From Streptomyces sp. NRRL S-337 (lineage in GTDB: Bacteria > Actinomycetota > Actinomycetes > Streptomycetales > Streptomycetaceae), in the NCBI RefSeq assembly GCF_000720175.1, contig NZ_JOIX01000030.1:62001-126000 (forward strand): DNA of 64,000 bases, read 5' to 3'. A program made the position numbers and the translations under genes. Under the pieces are notes generated by a model, which did no database searches, was not told the origin of the DNA, and saw only the letters and a list, made by a program, of their open reading frames with translations. The first letter of the stretch is position 1, and the number at the start of each line of letters is the position of its first letter. This document shows positions 50,198 to 59,995 of this stretch, piece by piece.

Positions 50198-51445
50198 ATG
50201 CCGGATGCGATCCTCGCCGATGCCCGTACGCCCCTCCGCACGCCCGACCGTGCGCCGGTCCCCGAGCTCGCCGCGCGGGCGGCGCGCACCGGCAGCTCGC
50301 CCGTACGCGACATCCTGGCGCTCACCGCCCGGCCCGAGGTCATCTCGTTCGCCGGCGGGCTGCCCGCTCCGGAACTGTTCGACGCCGCGGGGATGGCCGC
50401 AGCCTTCCAGCACGTGCTCACCGACGACCCGCGGCGCACCCTGCAGTACTCCACCAGCGAGGGCGACCCGGCGTTGCGCGCGGCCGTCGCGGCGCGCACC
50501 ACCGCCCGCGGGCTGCCCACCGACCCCGACGAGCTGCTGGTGACCACCGGCTCCCAGCAGGGACTGTCGCTGCTGGCCACCGTCCTGCTGGAGCCGGGCG
50601 ACACGGTGCTGGTCGAGGACCCCTGCTATCTGGCGGCGCTGCAGATCTTCTCGCTGGCGGGCGCCCGGGTGGTGCCGGTGCCCACCAACGACGAGGGGAT
50701 CGACCCGGCCGCACTGGACGAACTCGCCGCCCGGGAGCGGCCGAAGCTGCTCTACGTCATCCCCACCTTCCAGAACCCGACCGGCCGTACGCTCTCCGCC
50801 GGACGACGGGCCGCGGTCGCCGGGATCGCCGCCCGGCGCGGACTGTGGATCGCCGAGGACGACCCGTACGGCGAGCTCCGCTTCGAGGGCGAGGCCGTGC
50901 CGTGGGTGGCGTCGTTCCCGGGGGCCGAGGATCGTACGGTGCTGTTGGGTTCGTTCTCGAAGGTGATGGCGCCCGGCCTGCGGCTGGGCACGCTGCGGCT
51001 GCCGGCCCCGCTGCGGCGCCCGTGCGTCATCGCCAAGCAGGCCGCAGACCTGCACACCTCGACCGTCGATCAGGCAGCCGCGGCACGGTACTTGGCGACC
51101 ACGGACCTGGACGTCCATCTGGCGCGGGTGCGCGACGCGTACCGCGGGCGCCGGGACGCGCTGGTCGACGGGCTCGCCACGGCGCTCCCCGAGGGCTCGC
51201 GGTGGAACCGGCCGTCGGGCGGCATGTTCGTCTGGGCCACCCTGCCGGCCGGCTACGACGCGACCGCGCTGCTGCCCGAGGTCGTACGGCATGACGTCGC
51301 CTACGTGCCCGGGGCGCCGTTCTTCGCCGGGACACCGGACCCGGCCTCGGTCCGCCTGTCGTTCGTCACGCACACGCCGGAGGAGATCCGCGAGGGCCTG
51401 GGGCGGCTGCGCGGAGCGCTGGTGGCGGCGCGCGGGGAGGAGTGA
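50198..51445 (+). CDS. PLP-dependent aminotransferase (class I/II, 2-aminoadipate-type)
   Basis: A fold-type I aminotransferase of 415 residues. ISFAGGLPAPELFD opens it and TTGSQQGLSLLATVLLEPGD follows. The PLP contacts are YVIPTFQNPTG and AEDDPYGELRF, and the Schiff-base Lys lies in LGSFSKVMAPGLRLG. This pattern fits the LysN/2-aminoadipate and related transaminase group. It has no N-terminal GntR domain, so it is not a MocR regulator. The ATG at 50198 has GGGAG five bases upstream. Confidence 0.9.
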   Translation: MPDAILADARTPLRTPDRAPVPELAARAARTGSSPVRDILALTARPEVISFAGGLPAPELFDAAGMAAAFQHVLTDDPRRTLQYSTSEGDPALRAAVAARTTARGLPTDPDELLVTTGSQQGLSLLATVLLEPGDTVLVEDPCYLAALQIFSLAGARVVPVPTNDEGIDPAALDELAARERPKLLYVIPTFQNPTGRTLSAGRRAAVAGIAARRGLWIAEDDPYGELRFEGEAVPWVASFPGAEDRTVLLGSFSKVMAPGLRLGTLRLPAPLRRPCVIAKQAADLHTSTVDQAAAARYLATTDLDVHLARVRDAYRGRRDALVDGLATALPEGSRWNRPSGGMFVWATLPAGYDATALLPEVVRHDVAYVPGAPFFAGTPDPASVRLSFVTHTPEEIREGLGRLRGALVAARGEE

Positions 51446-51527
51446 GGGCGGGCGCCGGGAGAGCCGCGGCTTCGGGGCGGCCGCCACGGGGAAGGACAGG
51501 GGTGGGAACACGTTTCCGGGAGGACGG

Positions 51528-51746
51528 ATGACCCAAGGCAGCCACGGCACCCAAGGCCCCCACGGCGCGGACGACCCGACAGGCGGCGCGCCGGCCCCCG
51601 ATTCCTCCGACGACTACCCGACCGAGCCGCCGCCATCCCTCGCCCGCCGCCTGTGGGCCCGGCTGTGCGGTGCCCGGGTGCGGGTGGCCGCCGTCCTGCG
51701 CCGGCTGCGGTCCGTCGCCCGCCTGCGCCGGGGCCACGCGCACTGA
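51528..51746 (+). CDS. small hypothetical protein, 72 aa
   Basis: A 72-residue protein: a Gly/His/Asp/Pro-rich N-terminal half (1-36) and a basic Arg/Leu helix (LARRLWARLCGARVRVAAVL). No known family. The ATG has a strong GGGAGG ribosome site, the main reason to call it. It may bind nucleic acid or membrane through the basic helix. Confidence 0.5.
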   Translation: MTQGSHGTQGPHGADDPTGGAPAPDSSDDYPTEPPPSLARRLWARLCGARVRVAAVLRRLRSVARLRRGHAH

Positions 51747-51816
51747 CCGGGCAGCAGCCCGCCACCCGAGAAATCCGCGGGCGAAGGGCTGTTCCTTCCC
51801 GGGCCACCGCCCTAAT

Positions 51817-51831
51817 CTGACTCACCGTCAG
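51817..51831. promoter_or_regulatory. CTGAC-type dyad before SDR gene
   Basis: CTGAC and GTCAG half-sites of a 15-bp dyad (one mismatched inner pair), 36 bp before the SDR ATG. It matches the site at 50058 in spacing. Confidence 0.4.
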
Positions 51832-51866
51832 AACGCGTGAGTGGTGCTCGGCGTCCGGAGGCGGAG

Positions 51867-52652
51867 ATGCTGCTGCGGAACAAGACCGTCGTCGTCTCGG
51901 GCGTGGGGGCCGGCCTCGGCCATCAGGTCGCGGCGGCCTGCGTACGGGACGGCGCGTCGGTGGTGCTGGGCGCGCGCACGGAGGCGAACCTCGCCAGGTC
52001 GGCGGCGCAGATCGACCCTTCGGGGACGCGTACGGCCTGGCGGGTGACCGACATCGTCGACGAGGCGCAGTGCACGGCGCTGGCCGCGCTGGCGGTGGAG
52101 CGGTTCGGCGGGATCGACGCGGTGATCCATGTCGCCGCGCTGGACTCGCTGTTCGGCGGAGTGCGGGACGCCGACTTCGATTCCTGGCGCGCCGTCGTGG
52201 ACGTCAATCTCTTCGGCACGCTGCGGATGACCCGGGCCTGCCTGCCGTCGCTGACCGCGCGCGGCGGGGGTTCGGTGGTGTTCATCGGCACCCAGTCGTC
52301 GGTCGCGGCGCCCTCACAGGTGCAGCAGGCGGCGTACGCGGCGTCGAAGGGCGGGCTGGTCTCCGCGATGTATGCGCTCGCCCGTGAGCTGGGCCCGGAC
52401 CGGATACGGGTCAACACCGTGCAGCCGGGCTGGATGTGGGGCCCGCCGGTCGAGGCATACATACGGTTCCAGGCGCAGGCCGAGGGCGTACCGGAGTCCG
52501 AGGTGCTCGGGCGGCTCTCCGCGCGGATGGCGCTGCCGGAGCTGGCCACGGATGCCGATGTGGCCGAGACCGCGGTCTTCCTGGCGTCCGACCGGGCGCG
52601 CGCCATCACGGGCCAGTCACTGCTGGTCAACGCGGGTGAGCTGATGCGGTAG
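51867..52652 (+). CDS. SDR family NAD(P)-dependent oxidoreductase
   Basis: A short-chain dehydrogenase of 261 residues. The nucleotide-binding turn is SGVGAGLGHQVAAAC. Then come VTDIVDEAQCTAL, the active-site segment with Ser (FIGTQSSVAAP), YAASKGG (Tyr-x3-Lys) and VNTVQPGWMWGPPVE. The substrate is not known; family members often act on ketones of lipids or terpenoids. The ATG at 51867 has GGAGG upstream. A shared dyad suggests control together with the gene at 49146. Confidence 0.9.
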   Translation: MLLRNKTVVVSGVGAGLGHQVAAACVRDGASVVLGARTEANLARSAAQIDPSGTRTAWRVTDIVDEAQCTALAALAVERFGGIDAVIHVAALDSLFGGVRDADFDSWRAVVDVNLFGTLRMTRACLPSLTARGGGSVVFIGTQSSVAAPSQVQQAAYAASKGGLVSAMYALARELGPDRIRVNTVQPGWMWGPPVEAYIRFQAQAEGVPESEVLGRLSARMALPELATDADVAETAVFLASDRARAITGQSLLVNAGELMR

Positions 52653-52691
52653 CGGCCGCGCTCCCCGCCCGCTTGCCGTTCGCCCCGCCCG

Positions 52692-53813
52692 TTACGCCCG
52701 CGGATACCGCGCCAGCCACCCCGGGGAGGAGCCGGCCGGACCGTGCAGGGCGGGGCCCTGGGTCATTTCCATGGCGAAGTCGTCGGCCAGTTGCAGGATC
52801 GTGGCCCGGCCCTCCAGTTCGACCAGCCAGACCGGCGGCAGCGCCGTCTCGCCGTGCAGGGTGCCGAGGAGGTTGCCGCAGATGGCGCCGGTGGAATCGC
52901 TGTCGCCGCTGTGGTTGACGGCGAGCAGCAGGCCGTGCCGGATGTCCTCGGCGACCAGTGCGCAGTACACGCCGATGGACAGCGCCTCCTCGGCCGTCCA
53001 GCCCTCGCCCAGCGACTCCACCCGGGCCGGCGTCGGCATGCCCTGCCGTACGGCGCCCAGCGCGCGCTTGAGGGCCTCGGTGGTCTCCTCGTGACCGGGG
53101 CGGGTGGCCAGGTGGGCCAGCGCCTTCTGCACCGCGCCGTCGAGGTCCTCGCCGCGGGCCAGCGAGTGGCTGATGACGGCGAACGCACCGGCCGCCAGAT
53201 AGCCGGTGGGGTGTCCGTGCGTCTGCGCCGCGCACTCCACGGCGAGCTGGAAGACCAGCTGCGGCTCCCAGCCGACCAGCAGCCCGAACGGCGCCGAGCG
53301 CATCACCGCGCCGCACCCCTTGGAGTCCGGGTTCTTCGGCGCCTCCACGGTGCCCATCACCTCGTCGCCGAGGCCGCTCAGGCAGGCCCGGCCGGGCGCG
53401 CGGCGGGAGTACAGCCACTCCTCGCGGGCCAGCCAGCCGTCGTCCGTCTTGCGTTCGTCGGGGCCCCAGTCGTGCTGGGTGGCGGCCCAGCGGAGGTAGG
53501 CGCGGTGGACGTCGGTGGGCGGGTGCCAGGCGCCGGTGTCGCGGCGTACCTGGGCCCGGATCAGCCCGTCGACGGTGAACAGGGTCATCTGGGTGTCGTC
53601 GGTGACCGCGCCGCGCCGCCCGAAGGCGGGTACGAAGTCCGTCACGCCCTCCTGGCCGTGCGCCGCACGGATCGCATCGAGCGAGTCGAATTCGATGCCG
53701 GCACCGAGCGCATCACCGATGGCACCACCGAGCAGGCAGCCGCGTACCCGGCTGCGGAAGTCCTGCTGTTCTGCGCGCCCCCAGATGGCGGCGCCGCCTC
53801 CCGCTGCGCTCAC
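52692..53813 (-). CDS. ADP-ribosylglycohydrolase family protein
   Basis: DraG/ARH-type hydrolase of 373 residues that removes ADP-ribose from proteins or nucleic acids. The metal sites are seen as GGAIGDALGAGIEF, AVTDDTQMTLFTV and, late, NHSGDSDSTGAICGNLLG, which together hold the two Mg ions of this family. The GTG at 53813 is preceded by GGGAGG. It is divergent from the dehydrogenase gene; the interval holds a TATGCGCATA palindrome (53911-53920). Confidence 0.92.
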   Translation of the reverse strand: MSAAGGGAAIWGRAEQQDFRSRVRGCLLGGAIGDALGAGIEFDSLDAIRAAHGQEGVTDFVPAFGRRGAVTDDTQMTLFTVDGLIRAQVRRDTGAWHPPTDVHRAYLRWAATQHDWGPDERKTDDGWLAREEWLYSRRAPGRACLSGLGDEVMGTVEAPKNPDSKGCGAVMRSAPFGLLVGWEPQLVFQLAVECAAQTHGHPTGYLAAGAFAVISHSLARGEDLDGAVQKALAHLATRPGHEETTEALKRALGAVRQGMPTPARVESLGEGWTAEEALSIGVYCALVAEDIRHGLLLAVNHSGDSDSTGAICGNLLGTLHGETALPPVWLVELEGRATILQLADDFAMEMTQGPALHGPAGSSPGWLARYPRA

Positions 53814-53992
53814 TGTGCCTCCCGAAGCTCACCACGTTCCGGGGCCTTGCGAAGGCCCCATGGCGCAGCACTGTAATCGACCGGGATTGATCGGTTTCTG
53901 GCCAGGTGAGTATGCGCATAGTCGCTGGCTAGGCGGCTTTTGGGCGCTACGGTCCGGATGAACGCCGAACTGCACCTCCGGGAGATCTTGCT

Positions 53993-54952
53993 ATGACACT
54001 GCGCTGCGCCGTACTCGACGACTACCAGGACGTCGCCCGCTCCGTGGCCGACTGGTCACCGCTGGACGGTGCCGTCGAGGTCCGTACGCTGCGCGAGCCG
54101 TTCCGCTCCGAGGACGAGGTGGTCGCGGCGATCGGCGACTGCGAGATCGTCGTGGCGATGCGCGAGCGCACCCCGTTCCCCGCCTCGCTGCTCGCCCGGC
54201 TGCCCCGGCTCCGCCTGCTGATCACCTCCGGGATGCGGAACGCCGCCATCGATCTGGCGGCCGCCGCCGGACACGGGATCACCGTGTGCGGCACCGCCAG
54301 CAACACCGAGCCGCCCGTCGAACTGACCTGGGCGCTGATCCTGGGCCTCGCCCGCAACGTCGCCACCGAGAGCACCGCGATGCGCGCCGGCGGCCCCTGG
54401 CAGTCCACCCTCGGCGCCGATCTGCACGGTCGCACGCTCGGGCTGCTGGGCCTGGGCAAGATCGGCAGCCGGGTCGCCCGGATCGGGCTGGCCTTCGGCA
54501 TGGACGTGGTGGCGTGGAGCCGGAACCTGACCGCCGAGCGCGCCGCGGAGGTGGGCGTACGCGCCACCGCCGGCAAGGAAGAGCTCTTGGAGGCGGCCGA
54601 CTTCGTCTCCGTCCATCTGGTGCTCGGCGACCGCACCCGGGGGCTGCTCGGTGCGGACGAGCTCCGCCGGATGCGGTCCACGAGCTACCTCGTCAACACC
54701 TCGCGCGCCGCAATCGTCGACCAGGAGGCGCTGTTGCGGGCGCTGCGCGAGAACTGGATCGCCGGGGCCGGCCTGGACGTCTTCGAGCAGGAGCCGCTGC
54801 CGGCCGGTCACCCCTTGCGCACCCTCCCGAACGTGCTCGCGCTCCCGCACCTCGGCTACGTCACCCGCCGCAACTACGAGGGCTACTTCCAGCAGGCCGT
54901 CGAGGACATCACGGCCTTCCTGGCGGGCAGTCCGGTGCGTCAACTCAACTGA
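53993..54952 (+). CDS. D-2-hydroxyacid dehydrogenase family protein
   Basis: A 319-residue NAD-dependent D-isomer 2-hydroxyacid dehydrogenase. The Rossmann core is GRTLGLLGLGKIGSRVARIG. The catalytic set is an Arg in LVNTSRAAIVD, a Glu in LDVFEQEPLP, and a late His in LALPHLGYVT. It reduces or oxidises a 2-keto/2-hydroxy acid, not identified. The ATG has GGGAG eight bases upstream. Confidence 0.92.
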   Translation: MTLRCAVLDDYQDVARSVADWSPLDGAVEVRTLREPFRSEDEVVAAIGDCEIVVAMRERTPFPASLLARLPRLRLLITSGMRNAAIDLAAAAGHGITVCGTASNTEPPVELTWALILGLARNVATESTAMRAGGPWQSTLGADLHGRTLGLLGLGKIGSRVARIGLAFGMDVVAWSRNLTAERAAEVGVRATAGKEELLEAADFVSVHLVLGDRTRGLLGADELRRMRSTSYLVNTSRAAIVDQEALLRALRENWIAGAGLDVFEQEPLPAGHPLRTLPNVLALPHLGYVTRRNYEGYFQQAVEDITAFLAGSPVRQLN

Positions 54953-55018
54953 TGCACACCGGCGCCGGGGCTCATCCGTTCGATGATGGCCGCGGCGCAC
55001 GGTGGGCATGCTTTCCCC

Positions 55019-55273
55019 ATGTCCGAGTACGAGTGGGATCGCACCACCATGGCCGTTGTCGCCTCGGCCCTCTCCGGGGACAGCGACGGCGCGGTGGAAC
55101 TCCTCCGGCCGCTCCCCCAGAGCGACGTCTGCCACATCGCCGTACGGCTCGCCGCGATGGCCGCCGACGCCCTGATCGTCGCCGCCCAGGACAGCGGGGG
55201 CGACCGCGAGGAGGCGCTGTCCCAGTGGCAGCAGTGCATCCTCCAGCACGAGTCGGAGTACGACGGGGACTGA
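55019..55273 (+). CDS. small acidic hypothetical protein, 84 aa
   Basis: An 84-residue helical protein, EWDRTTMAVVASALSGDSDG and later LAAMAADALIVAAQDSGGD. No motif. It has good coding bias and lies alone between the dehydrogenase and fbiC. ATG at 55019 is preferred, but upstream ATG codons at 54983 and 54986 are in frame. Confidence 0.6.
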   Translation: MSEYEWDRTTMAVVASALSGDSDGAVELLRPLPQSDVCHIAVRLAAMAADALIVAAQDSGGDREEALSQWQQCILQHESEYDGD

Positions 55274-55346
55274 ACCGGGGCACGGCCGCTGCGGCCGGTG
55301 CCCCCGGGGCAGCCGTGACCACTGCACGGCCACTACGGCCGGCGGC

Positions 55347-58019
55347 TCAGTCCACCACCGGCAGCAGCTCCGGGAGGTGGCCGTCCGAAGCGAGGGCGGC
55401 CGCCCGGCGCTCCTCGGGGACCGGGCCGTAGGTCGTGGTGCGGGGGCGGGCGGGGCGGCCGGCCAGGTCGGCGATGGCGATCAGGTCCTGGAGGGAGCGG
55501 TAGGACCCGTAACTGGAGCCCGCCATACGGGAGATGGTCTCCTCCATCAAGGTGCCGCCGAGGTCGTTGGCGCCGGAGCGGAGCATTTCGGCGGCCCCTT
55601 CCGTGCCCAGTTTGACCCAGCTGGTCTGGATGTTGGTGATGTGCGGGTGGAGCAGGATCCGGGCCATGGCCGTCACGGCGCGGTTGTCGCGGGTCGTCGG
55701 GCCGGGGCGGGCGATCCCGGCGAGGTAGACGGGCGCGTTGGTGTGGATGAACGGGAGCGTGACGAACTCCGTGAAGCCGCCGGTCTCCTGCTGGATCCCG
55801 GCCAGCAGCCGGAGGTGGCCGAGCCAGTGGCGCGGCTGGTCGACATGGCCGTACATCATCGTCGAGGACGAGCGGATGCCCAGCTCATGGGCGGTCTTGA
55901 TGACCTCGACCCAGGTGGCGGTGGGCAGTTTGCCCTTGGTGAGGATCCAGCGGACCTCGTCGTCGAGGATCTCGGCGGCGGTGCCGGGGAGCGTGTCGAG
56001 ACCGGCCGCCTTGGCCTCGCTCAGCCATTCCCGGATCGACAGTCCGGTGCGGGTCGCGCCGTTGACCACCTCCATGGGCGAGAAGGCGTGGACGTGCATG
56101 CCGGGGACGCGTTCCTTGACGGCGCGGGCGATGTCGAAGTACGCCGTGCCGGGCAGGTCGGGGTGGATGCCGCCCTGCATGCACACCTCGACGGCGCCCA
56201 TGTCCCAGGCCTGCTGGGCGCGGTCGGCGACCTGGGAGAGGGAGAGGGTGTAGGCGTCGGCGTCCGTGCGGCGCTGGGCGAAGGCGCAGAAACGGCAGCC
56301 GGTGTAGCAGACGTTGGTGAAGTTGATGTTCCTGGTGACGATGTAGGTGACGTCGTCGCCGACCGTGGCGCGGCGCAGGTCGTCGGCGATTCCGCAGAGC
56401 GCGTCGAGGGCCGGTCCGTCGGCGTGCAGCAGGGCCAGCGCCTCGGGGTCGGTGAGCCGGGTGGGGTCGTCGGCGGCCCGTGAGAGCGCCTGCCGTACGT
56501 CGGCGTCGATCCGCTCGGGCGCCATACCGGGCGCGGCGGCCTCGCGCAGCGCCTCCCAGTCGCCGTAGACCTCGTCGAAGTCGTCCCGGCGGTCGGCGCT
56601 GCGGCCCTCGGTGTCGATGGTGTGGTGCAGGTCCGTACGGCCCGAGGAGGCCATCGTGAAGCCCTCGTCGGGCTCCTGCCAGGGCCGGCCGACGACGGGT
56701 GCGTCCTCGACGGCCAGGCCGGTTTCGGGGTCGGCGAGGGCGGTGACGTGCGGCAGCAGGCGGGGGTCGAGCCAGGGTTCGCCGCGCCGGATGAACTCCG
56801 GGTAGATGGGGAGGCGTTCACGCAGGCGGAAGCCGGCGGCGGCGCAGTGCTCGGTCAGCTCCTCGATCTGCGGCCAGGGCCGCTCGGGGTTGACGTGGTC
56901 CAGGGTCAGCGGGGAGACCCCGCCCCAGTCGTCGATGCCGGCGCCGATCAGCAGCGCGTATTCGCCGTCGACCAGGTTGGGCGGTGCCTGGATGCGGGTC
57001 GAGGGGCCCATGATGTGCCGGGCCACCGCGATCGTCGCGGCCAGCTCCTCCAGTTCGGCGTCCGGCATGCCGCGCATCGCCGTGTCCGGCTTGGCGCGGA
57101 AGTTCTGCATGATCAGTTCCTGGATGCCGTGGTAGGCGCGCTGGATGCGGCGCAGCGCGAACAGGGACTCGGCGCGCTCCTCGTAGGTCTCGCCGATGCC
57201 GATCAGCAGGCCGCTGGTGAAGGGGACGTTGGAGCGGCCGGCGTCCTCCAGGACGCGCAGCCGGACGGCCGGTTCCTTGTCCGGTGAGCCGTGGTGCGGG
57301 CCGCCGGGCTCGCTCCACAGGCGCTCGGCGGTGGTCTCCAGCATCATCCCGAGGGACGGGGCGACGGGCTTGAGCCGCTGGAAGTCCGTCCAGGACAGCA
57401 CACCGGGGTTGAGGTGCGGCAGCAGCCCGGTCTCCTCCAGGACGCGGATGGCCATGGCGCGGACGTACGAGAGCGTGTCGTCGTAGCCGTGCGCCTCCAG
57501 CCACTCGCGGGCCTCGGGCCAGCGGTCCTCGGGCTTGTCCCCGAGGGTGAACAGGGCCTCCTTGCAGCCGAGTTCGGCGCCGCGGCGGGCGATGTCCAGC
57601 ACCTCGTCGGGCGACATGAACATCCCGTGGCCCGCCCGGCGCAGCTTGCCGGGGACGGTGACGAAGGTGCAGTAGTGGCACTTGTCCCGGCACAGCCGCG
57701 TCAGGGGGATGAAGACGCCCTTGGAGTACGTGATGACGCCGGGGCGGCCGGCGGCCTCCAGGCCGGCGTCGCGCACCCGGGCCGCGGAGGCGCACAGGTC
57801 CGTCAGGTCGGCGCCGCGGGCCTGCAGCAGCACCGCGGCCTCCTCGACGTCCAGCGCCACGCCGTCGCGGGCCCGCTTGAGCGCACGGCGCATCGCGTTC
57901 GCCGTCGGGCGGCTGTCCGGGGCGGGCCGGGCGCCCGCGCCGCGGTCGGCCGCCTGCCCGGACGCCTGGTCGGATACCTCGTCGGATACCTGGTCAGGTC
58001 CCTGCGCGCTGGAAGTCAT
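55347..58019 (-). CDS. fbiC: bifunctional FO synthase FbiC (CofG/CofH fusion)
   Basis: An 890-residue double radical-SAM enzyme that makes 7,8-didemethyl-8-hydroxy-5-deazariboflavin (FO), the chromophore of coenzyme F420, from tyrosine and a ribityl-aminouracil. The N-terminal CofG half (about 50-430) has CRDKCHYC and the C-terminal CofH half (about 490-870) CYTGCRFC, each binding a 4Fe-4S cluster. A polar N-terminal tail of about 40 residues is strain-specific. The nearby LLM oxidoreductase is a probable F420 user. No other F420 genes are in this window. Confidence 0.96.
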   Translation of the reverse strand: MTSSAQGPDQVSDEVSDQASGQAADRGAGARPAPDSRPTANAMRRALKRARDGVALDVEEAAVLLQARGADLTDLCASAARVRDAGLEAAGRPGVITYSKGVFIPLTRLCRDKCHYCTFVTVPGKLRRAGHGMFMSPDEVLDIARRGAELGCKEALFTLGDKPEDRWPEAREWLEAHGYDDTLSYVRAMAIRVLEETGLLPHLNPGVLSWTDFQRLKPVAPSLGMMLETTAERLWSEPGGPHHGSPDKEPAVRLRVLEDAGRSNVPFTSGLLIGIGETYEERAESLFALRRIQRAYHGIQELIMQNFRAKPDTAMRGMPDAELEELAATIAVARHIMGPSTRIQAPPNLVDGEYALLIGAGIDDWGGVSPLTLDHVNPERPWPQIEELTEHCAAAGFRLRERLPIYPEFIRRGEPWLDPRLLPHVTALADPETGLAVEDAPVVGRPWQEPDEGFTMASSGRTDLHHTIDTEGRSADRRDDFDEVYGDWEALREAAAPGMAPERIDADVRQALSRAADDPTRLTDPEALALLHADGPALDALCGIADDLRRATVGDDVTYIVTRNINFTNVCYTGCRFCAFAQRRTDADAYTLSLSQVADRAQQAWDMGAVEVCMQGGIHPDLPGTAYFDIARAVKERVPGMHVHAFSPMEVVNGATRTGLSIREWLSEAKAAGLDTLPGTAAEILDDEVRWILTKGKLPTATWVEVIKTAHELGIRSSSTMMYGHVDQPRHWLGHLRLLAGIQQETGGFTEFVTLPFIHTNAPVYLAGIARPGPTTRDNRAVTAMARILLHPHITNIQTSWVKLGTEGAAEMLRSGANDLGGTLMEETISRMAGSSYGSYRSLQDLIAIADLAGRPARPRTTTYGPVPEERRAAALASDGHLPELLPVVD

Positions 58020-58121
58020 CCTCCGAGCATACGAGCGCCGACCGACAGCGCCGCGGCGGGCGAACGACGCCCCGGTGTGCCGCTGATCACTGGCCCGGGG
58101 CGGCCCCGCCGGACCGGACTC

Positions 58122-58523
58122 CTACAGGTGGGACAGCAGCTCGTCGGAGTACGTACGGGTCAGGAACTCCATGGAGTGGCCGTCGGGGTCGTCGACGTAC
58201 ACGCCGCGGCCGCCGTCCCGGGTGTTGATCTCCTGTGCATGGCTGTGCTGCGGGTCGGCCCAGTACGGCAGGCCGCGGTCCGTTATCCGCCCCAGGATCT
58301 TGTCGAACTCGTCCTCCGTCACCAGGAACGCGTAGTGCGTGGGCACGAACTCCCTGCCCCCGGCCGCGTGCTCGGCGTAGTCGAGCGTCACTCCGTTGTC
58401 GAGCTTGAGGGCGGCGAAGGGGCCGAACGCCTTGGGTTCCGGCGCGTCGAGAAGGCCGGCGAGGAACCGGGCCGAGGCGAAGCGGTCGGTGCTGTGCACG
58501 ATGGTGTGGTCGAGGCTGGGCAT
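58122..58523 (-). CDS. VOC family (glyoxalase-fold) protein
   Basis: A 133-residue vicinal-oxygen-chelate protein: SLDHTIVHSTDRFASARFLA opens the first beta-alpha-beta-beta-beta module, and the second ends GGRGVYVDDPDGHSMEFLT. A His/Glu metal site (His near 5, His in HYAF, Glu in MEFL) is likely. Members bind or modify small compounds, including some resistance proteins. ATG with GGAGAT upstream. Confidence 0.88.
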   Translation of the reverse strand: MPSLDHTIVHSTDRFASARFLAGLLDAPEPKAFGPFAALKLDNGVTLDYAEHAAGGREFVPTHYAFLVTEDEFDKILGRITDRGLPYWADPQHSHAQEINTRDGGRGVYVDDPDGHSMEFLTRTYSDELLSHL

Positions 58524-58840
58524 GAGATCTCCTTGATCTGCCGAGGCTCTTCGTGGGTCCCGGTCCGTGGCCCCCGCTTTGTGCCTCCGGATTCGTGAGT
58601 CCGGATTCGTGGGTCTCGTTCCGGGATCCCGTTCACCTTCGACGCTACGTCCGCGGGGCCGGCCGCGGATCGGTCTGCGGTCCCAGCCGCGCGGGCGGCC
58701 CGTGGGCCGATGGACCTAGGGCGGGGCGGCGCCGTACGGATGCCCGCCCCGTGAGCGACGGGCATCCGCCACCGGTCACCTCGTGTATCGCCGCGGGTGC
58801 GGTGCGCAGTCCCGCATCCACCCGCCCGTTCCGGCCTCGT
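58524..58840. other. intergenic interval with 14-bp direct repeat
   Basis: A 317-bp gap upstream of the VOC gene. It holds two adjacent copies of TCCGGATTCGTG(A/G)G at 58586-58599 and 58600-58613, possibly regulatory. No gene is supported. Confidence 0.5.
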
Positions 58841-59665
58841 TCACAAGTACTGCGCGAAGTCGTCCAGCGTGCGCAGGACCTCGCTCTCCTCTGCCGGTGG
58901 CAGTTGCAGCACCACCTCGTCGAGGCCCAGGTCGCGGTAGTGGGCCAGCTTCCCCGGGGTCGGCCGGACCGCGTACGGGACCACCACGGGCTCGCCGGCG
59001 CGGCCGGCCTCCGACCAGGCCCGCCGCAGGACGGGCAGGGTCTTCGTCAGCCCCCGCCCGCCGATCGGCAGCCAGCCGTCCGCCGAGTCCGCGATCTCCC
59101 CGAAGAGCTTGGGACCGGCCGCACCGCCGAAGAGGGTGCGCGGTGCGCCGTGGGCCGGCTTGGGGTGGGCCAGGGAGGCCCGTACGGACCCGAACGGGCC
59201 CTCGTACGCGGTGGGTTCGTCGGCCCACAGGGCGCGCATCAGGGCCATCCGGTCGCGGGTCAGCGCGCGCCGGGTGGACCACTCCACCCCGTGGTCGGCG
59301 GCTTCCTCGACGTTCCAGCCGTAGCCGATGCCGAGGGTGAAGCGGCTGCCGGAGAGGAAGTCCAGGGTCGCGATCTGCTTGGCCAGGTCCACCGGGTCGT
59401 GCTGGGCGACGAGGGTGACGCCGGTGCCGAGGGCGAGGCGTTCGGTGACCGCGGCGGCCTGGGCGAGGGCGACGAACGGGTTCAGGGTGCGGCCGTATTC
59501 GCGGGGCAGTGGCTCGCCCATGGGGGCGGGGGTGTCGCGGCCGGCCGGGATGTGGGTGTGTTCGGGGAGGTAGAGACCGGCGAAGCCGCGCTGTTCGAGC
59601 TCACGGGCCAGCCGGACCGGCCGGATCGTCTCGTCGGTCAGGAAGATCGTGGTCGCGATCCGCAT
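58841..59665 (-). CDS. LLM class (F420-dependent type) oxidoreductase
   Basis: A luciferase-like monooxygenase-fold protein of 274 residues. It starts MRIATTIFLTDETIRPVRLA, with GFAGLYLPEHTHIPA and later LGIGYGWNVEEAADHGVEW, all typical of the actinomycete F420-dependent LLM subgroup. Cofactor F420H2 would be supplied by FbiC, encoded 800 bp away. The substrate is unknown. The ATG at 59665 has GGAGG upstream; longer in-frame starts read only low-complexity sequence. Confidence 0.88.
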   Translation of the reverse strand: MRIATTIFLTDETIRPVRLARELEQRGFAGLYLPEHTHIPAGRDTPAPMGEPLPREYGRTLNPFVALAQAAAVTERLALGTGVTLVAQHDPVDLAKQIATLDFLSGSRFTLGIGYGWNVEEAADHGVEWSTRRALTRDRMALMRALWADEPTAYEGPFGSVRASLAHPKPAHGAPRTLFGGAAGPKLFGEIADSADGWLPIGGRGLTKTLPVLRRAWSEAGRAGEPVVVPYAVRPTPGKLAHYRDLGLDEVVLQLPPAEESEVLRTLDDFAQYL

Positions 59666-59789
59666 GGTGGGACCTCCGTCAGGCGGGTGGATGACGGCAT
59701 GTTGCCGCACCGTCCGACGGTTATCCACAGGCCTTTCGCTGCGCGTCACGGCCGCGTACAACAGTTTTCACCTGGTTCTGGCGAGGATG

Positions 59790-59809
59790 CCCCGGCGTTC
59801 ACGCCGGGG
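59790..59809 (+). repeat. left-end hairpin of IS605-type element
   Basis: CCCCGGCG-TTCA-CGCCGGGG, a perfect 8-bp stem with TTCA loop. It resembles the subterminal hairpins that TnpA binds in this family. The following 180 bp before tnpB holds no gene. Confidence 0.5.
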
Positions 59810-59995
59810 AGGAATCGCCTCCTGCGGCTGCGACGCGGAGCGTCGCCGCATCGATTCTCTGCCGGGCGCGGAGCGCCGGCATGGCTGCCCGGCGGAGCCG
59901 GGGAATGCGAACAACCGTCCTGCGGGTCACCTGCTGTGCTGAGTATGGGGTGAACGGCGGTTGTGTGTGCGGAAGTCGTACTACGGTCCGATGTC

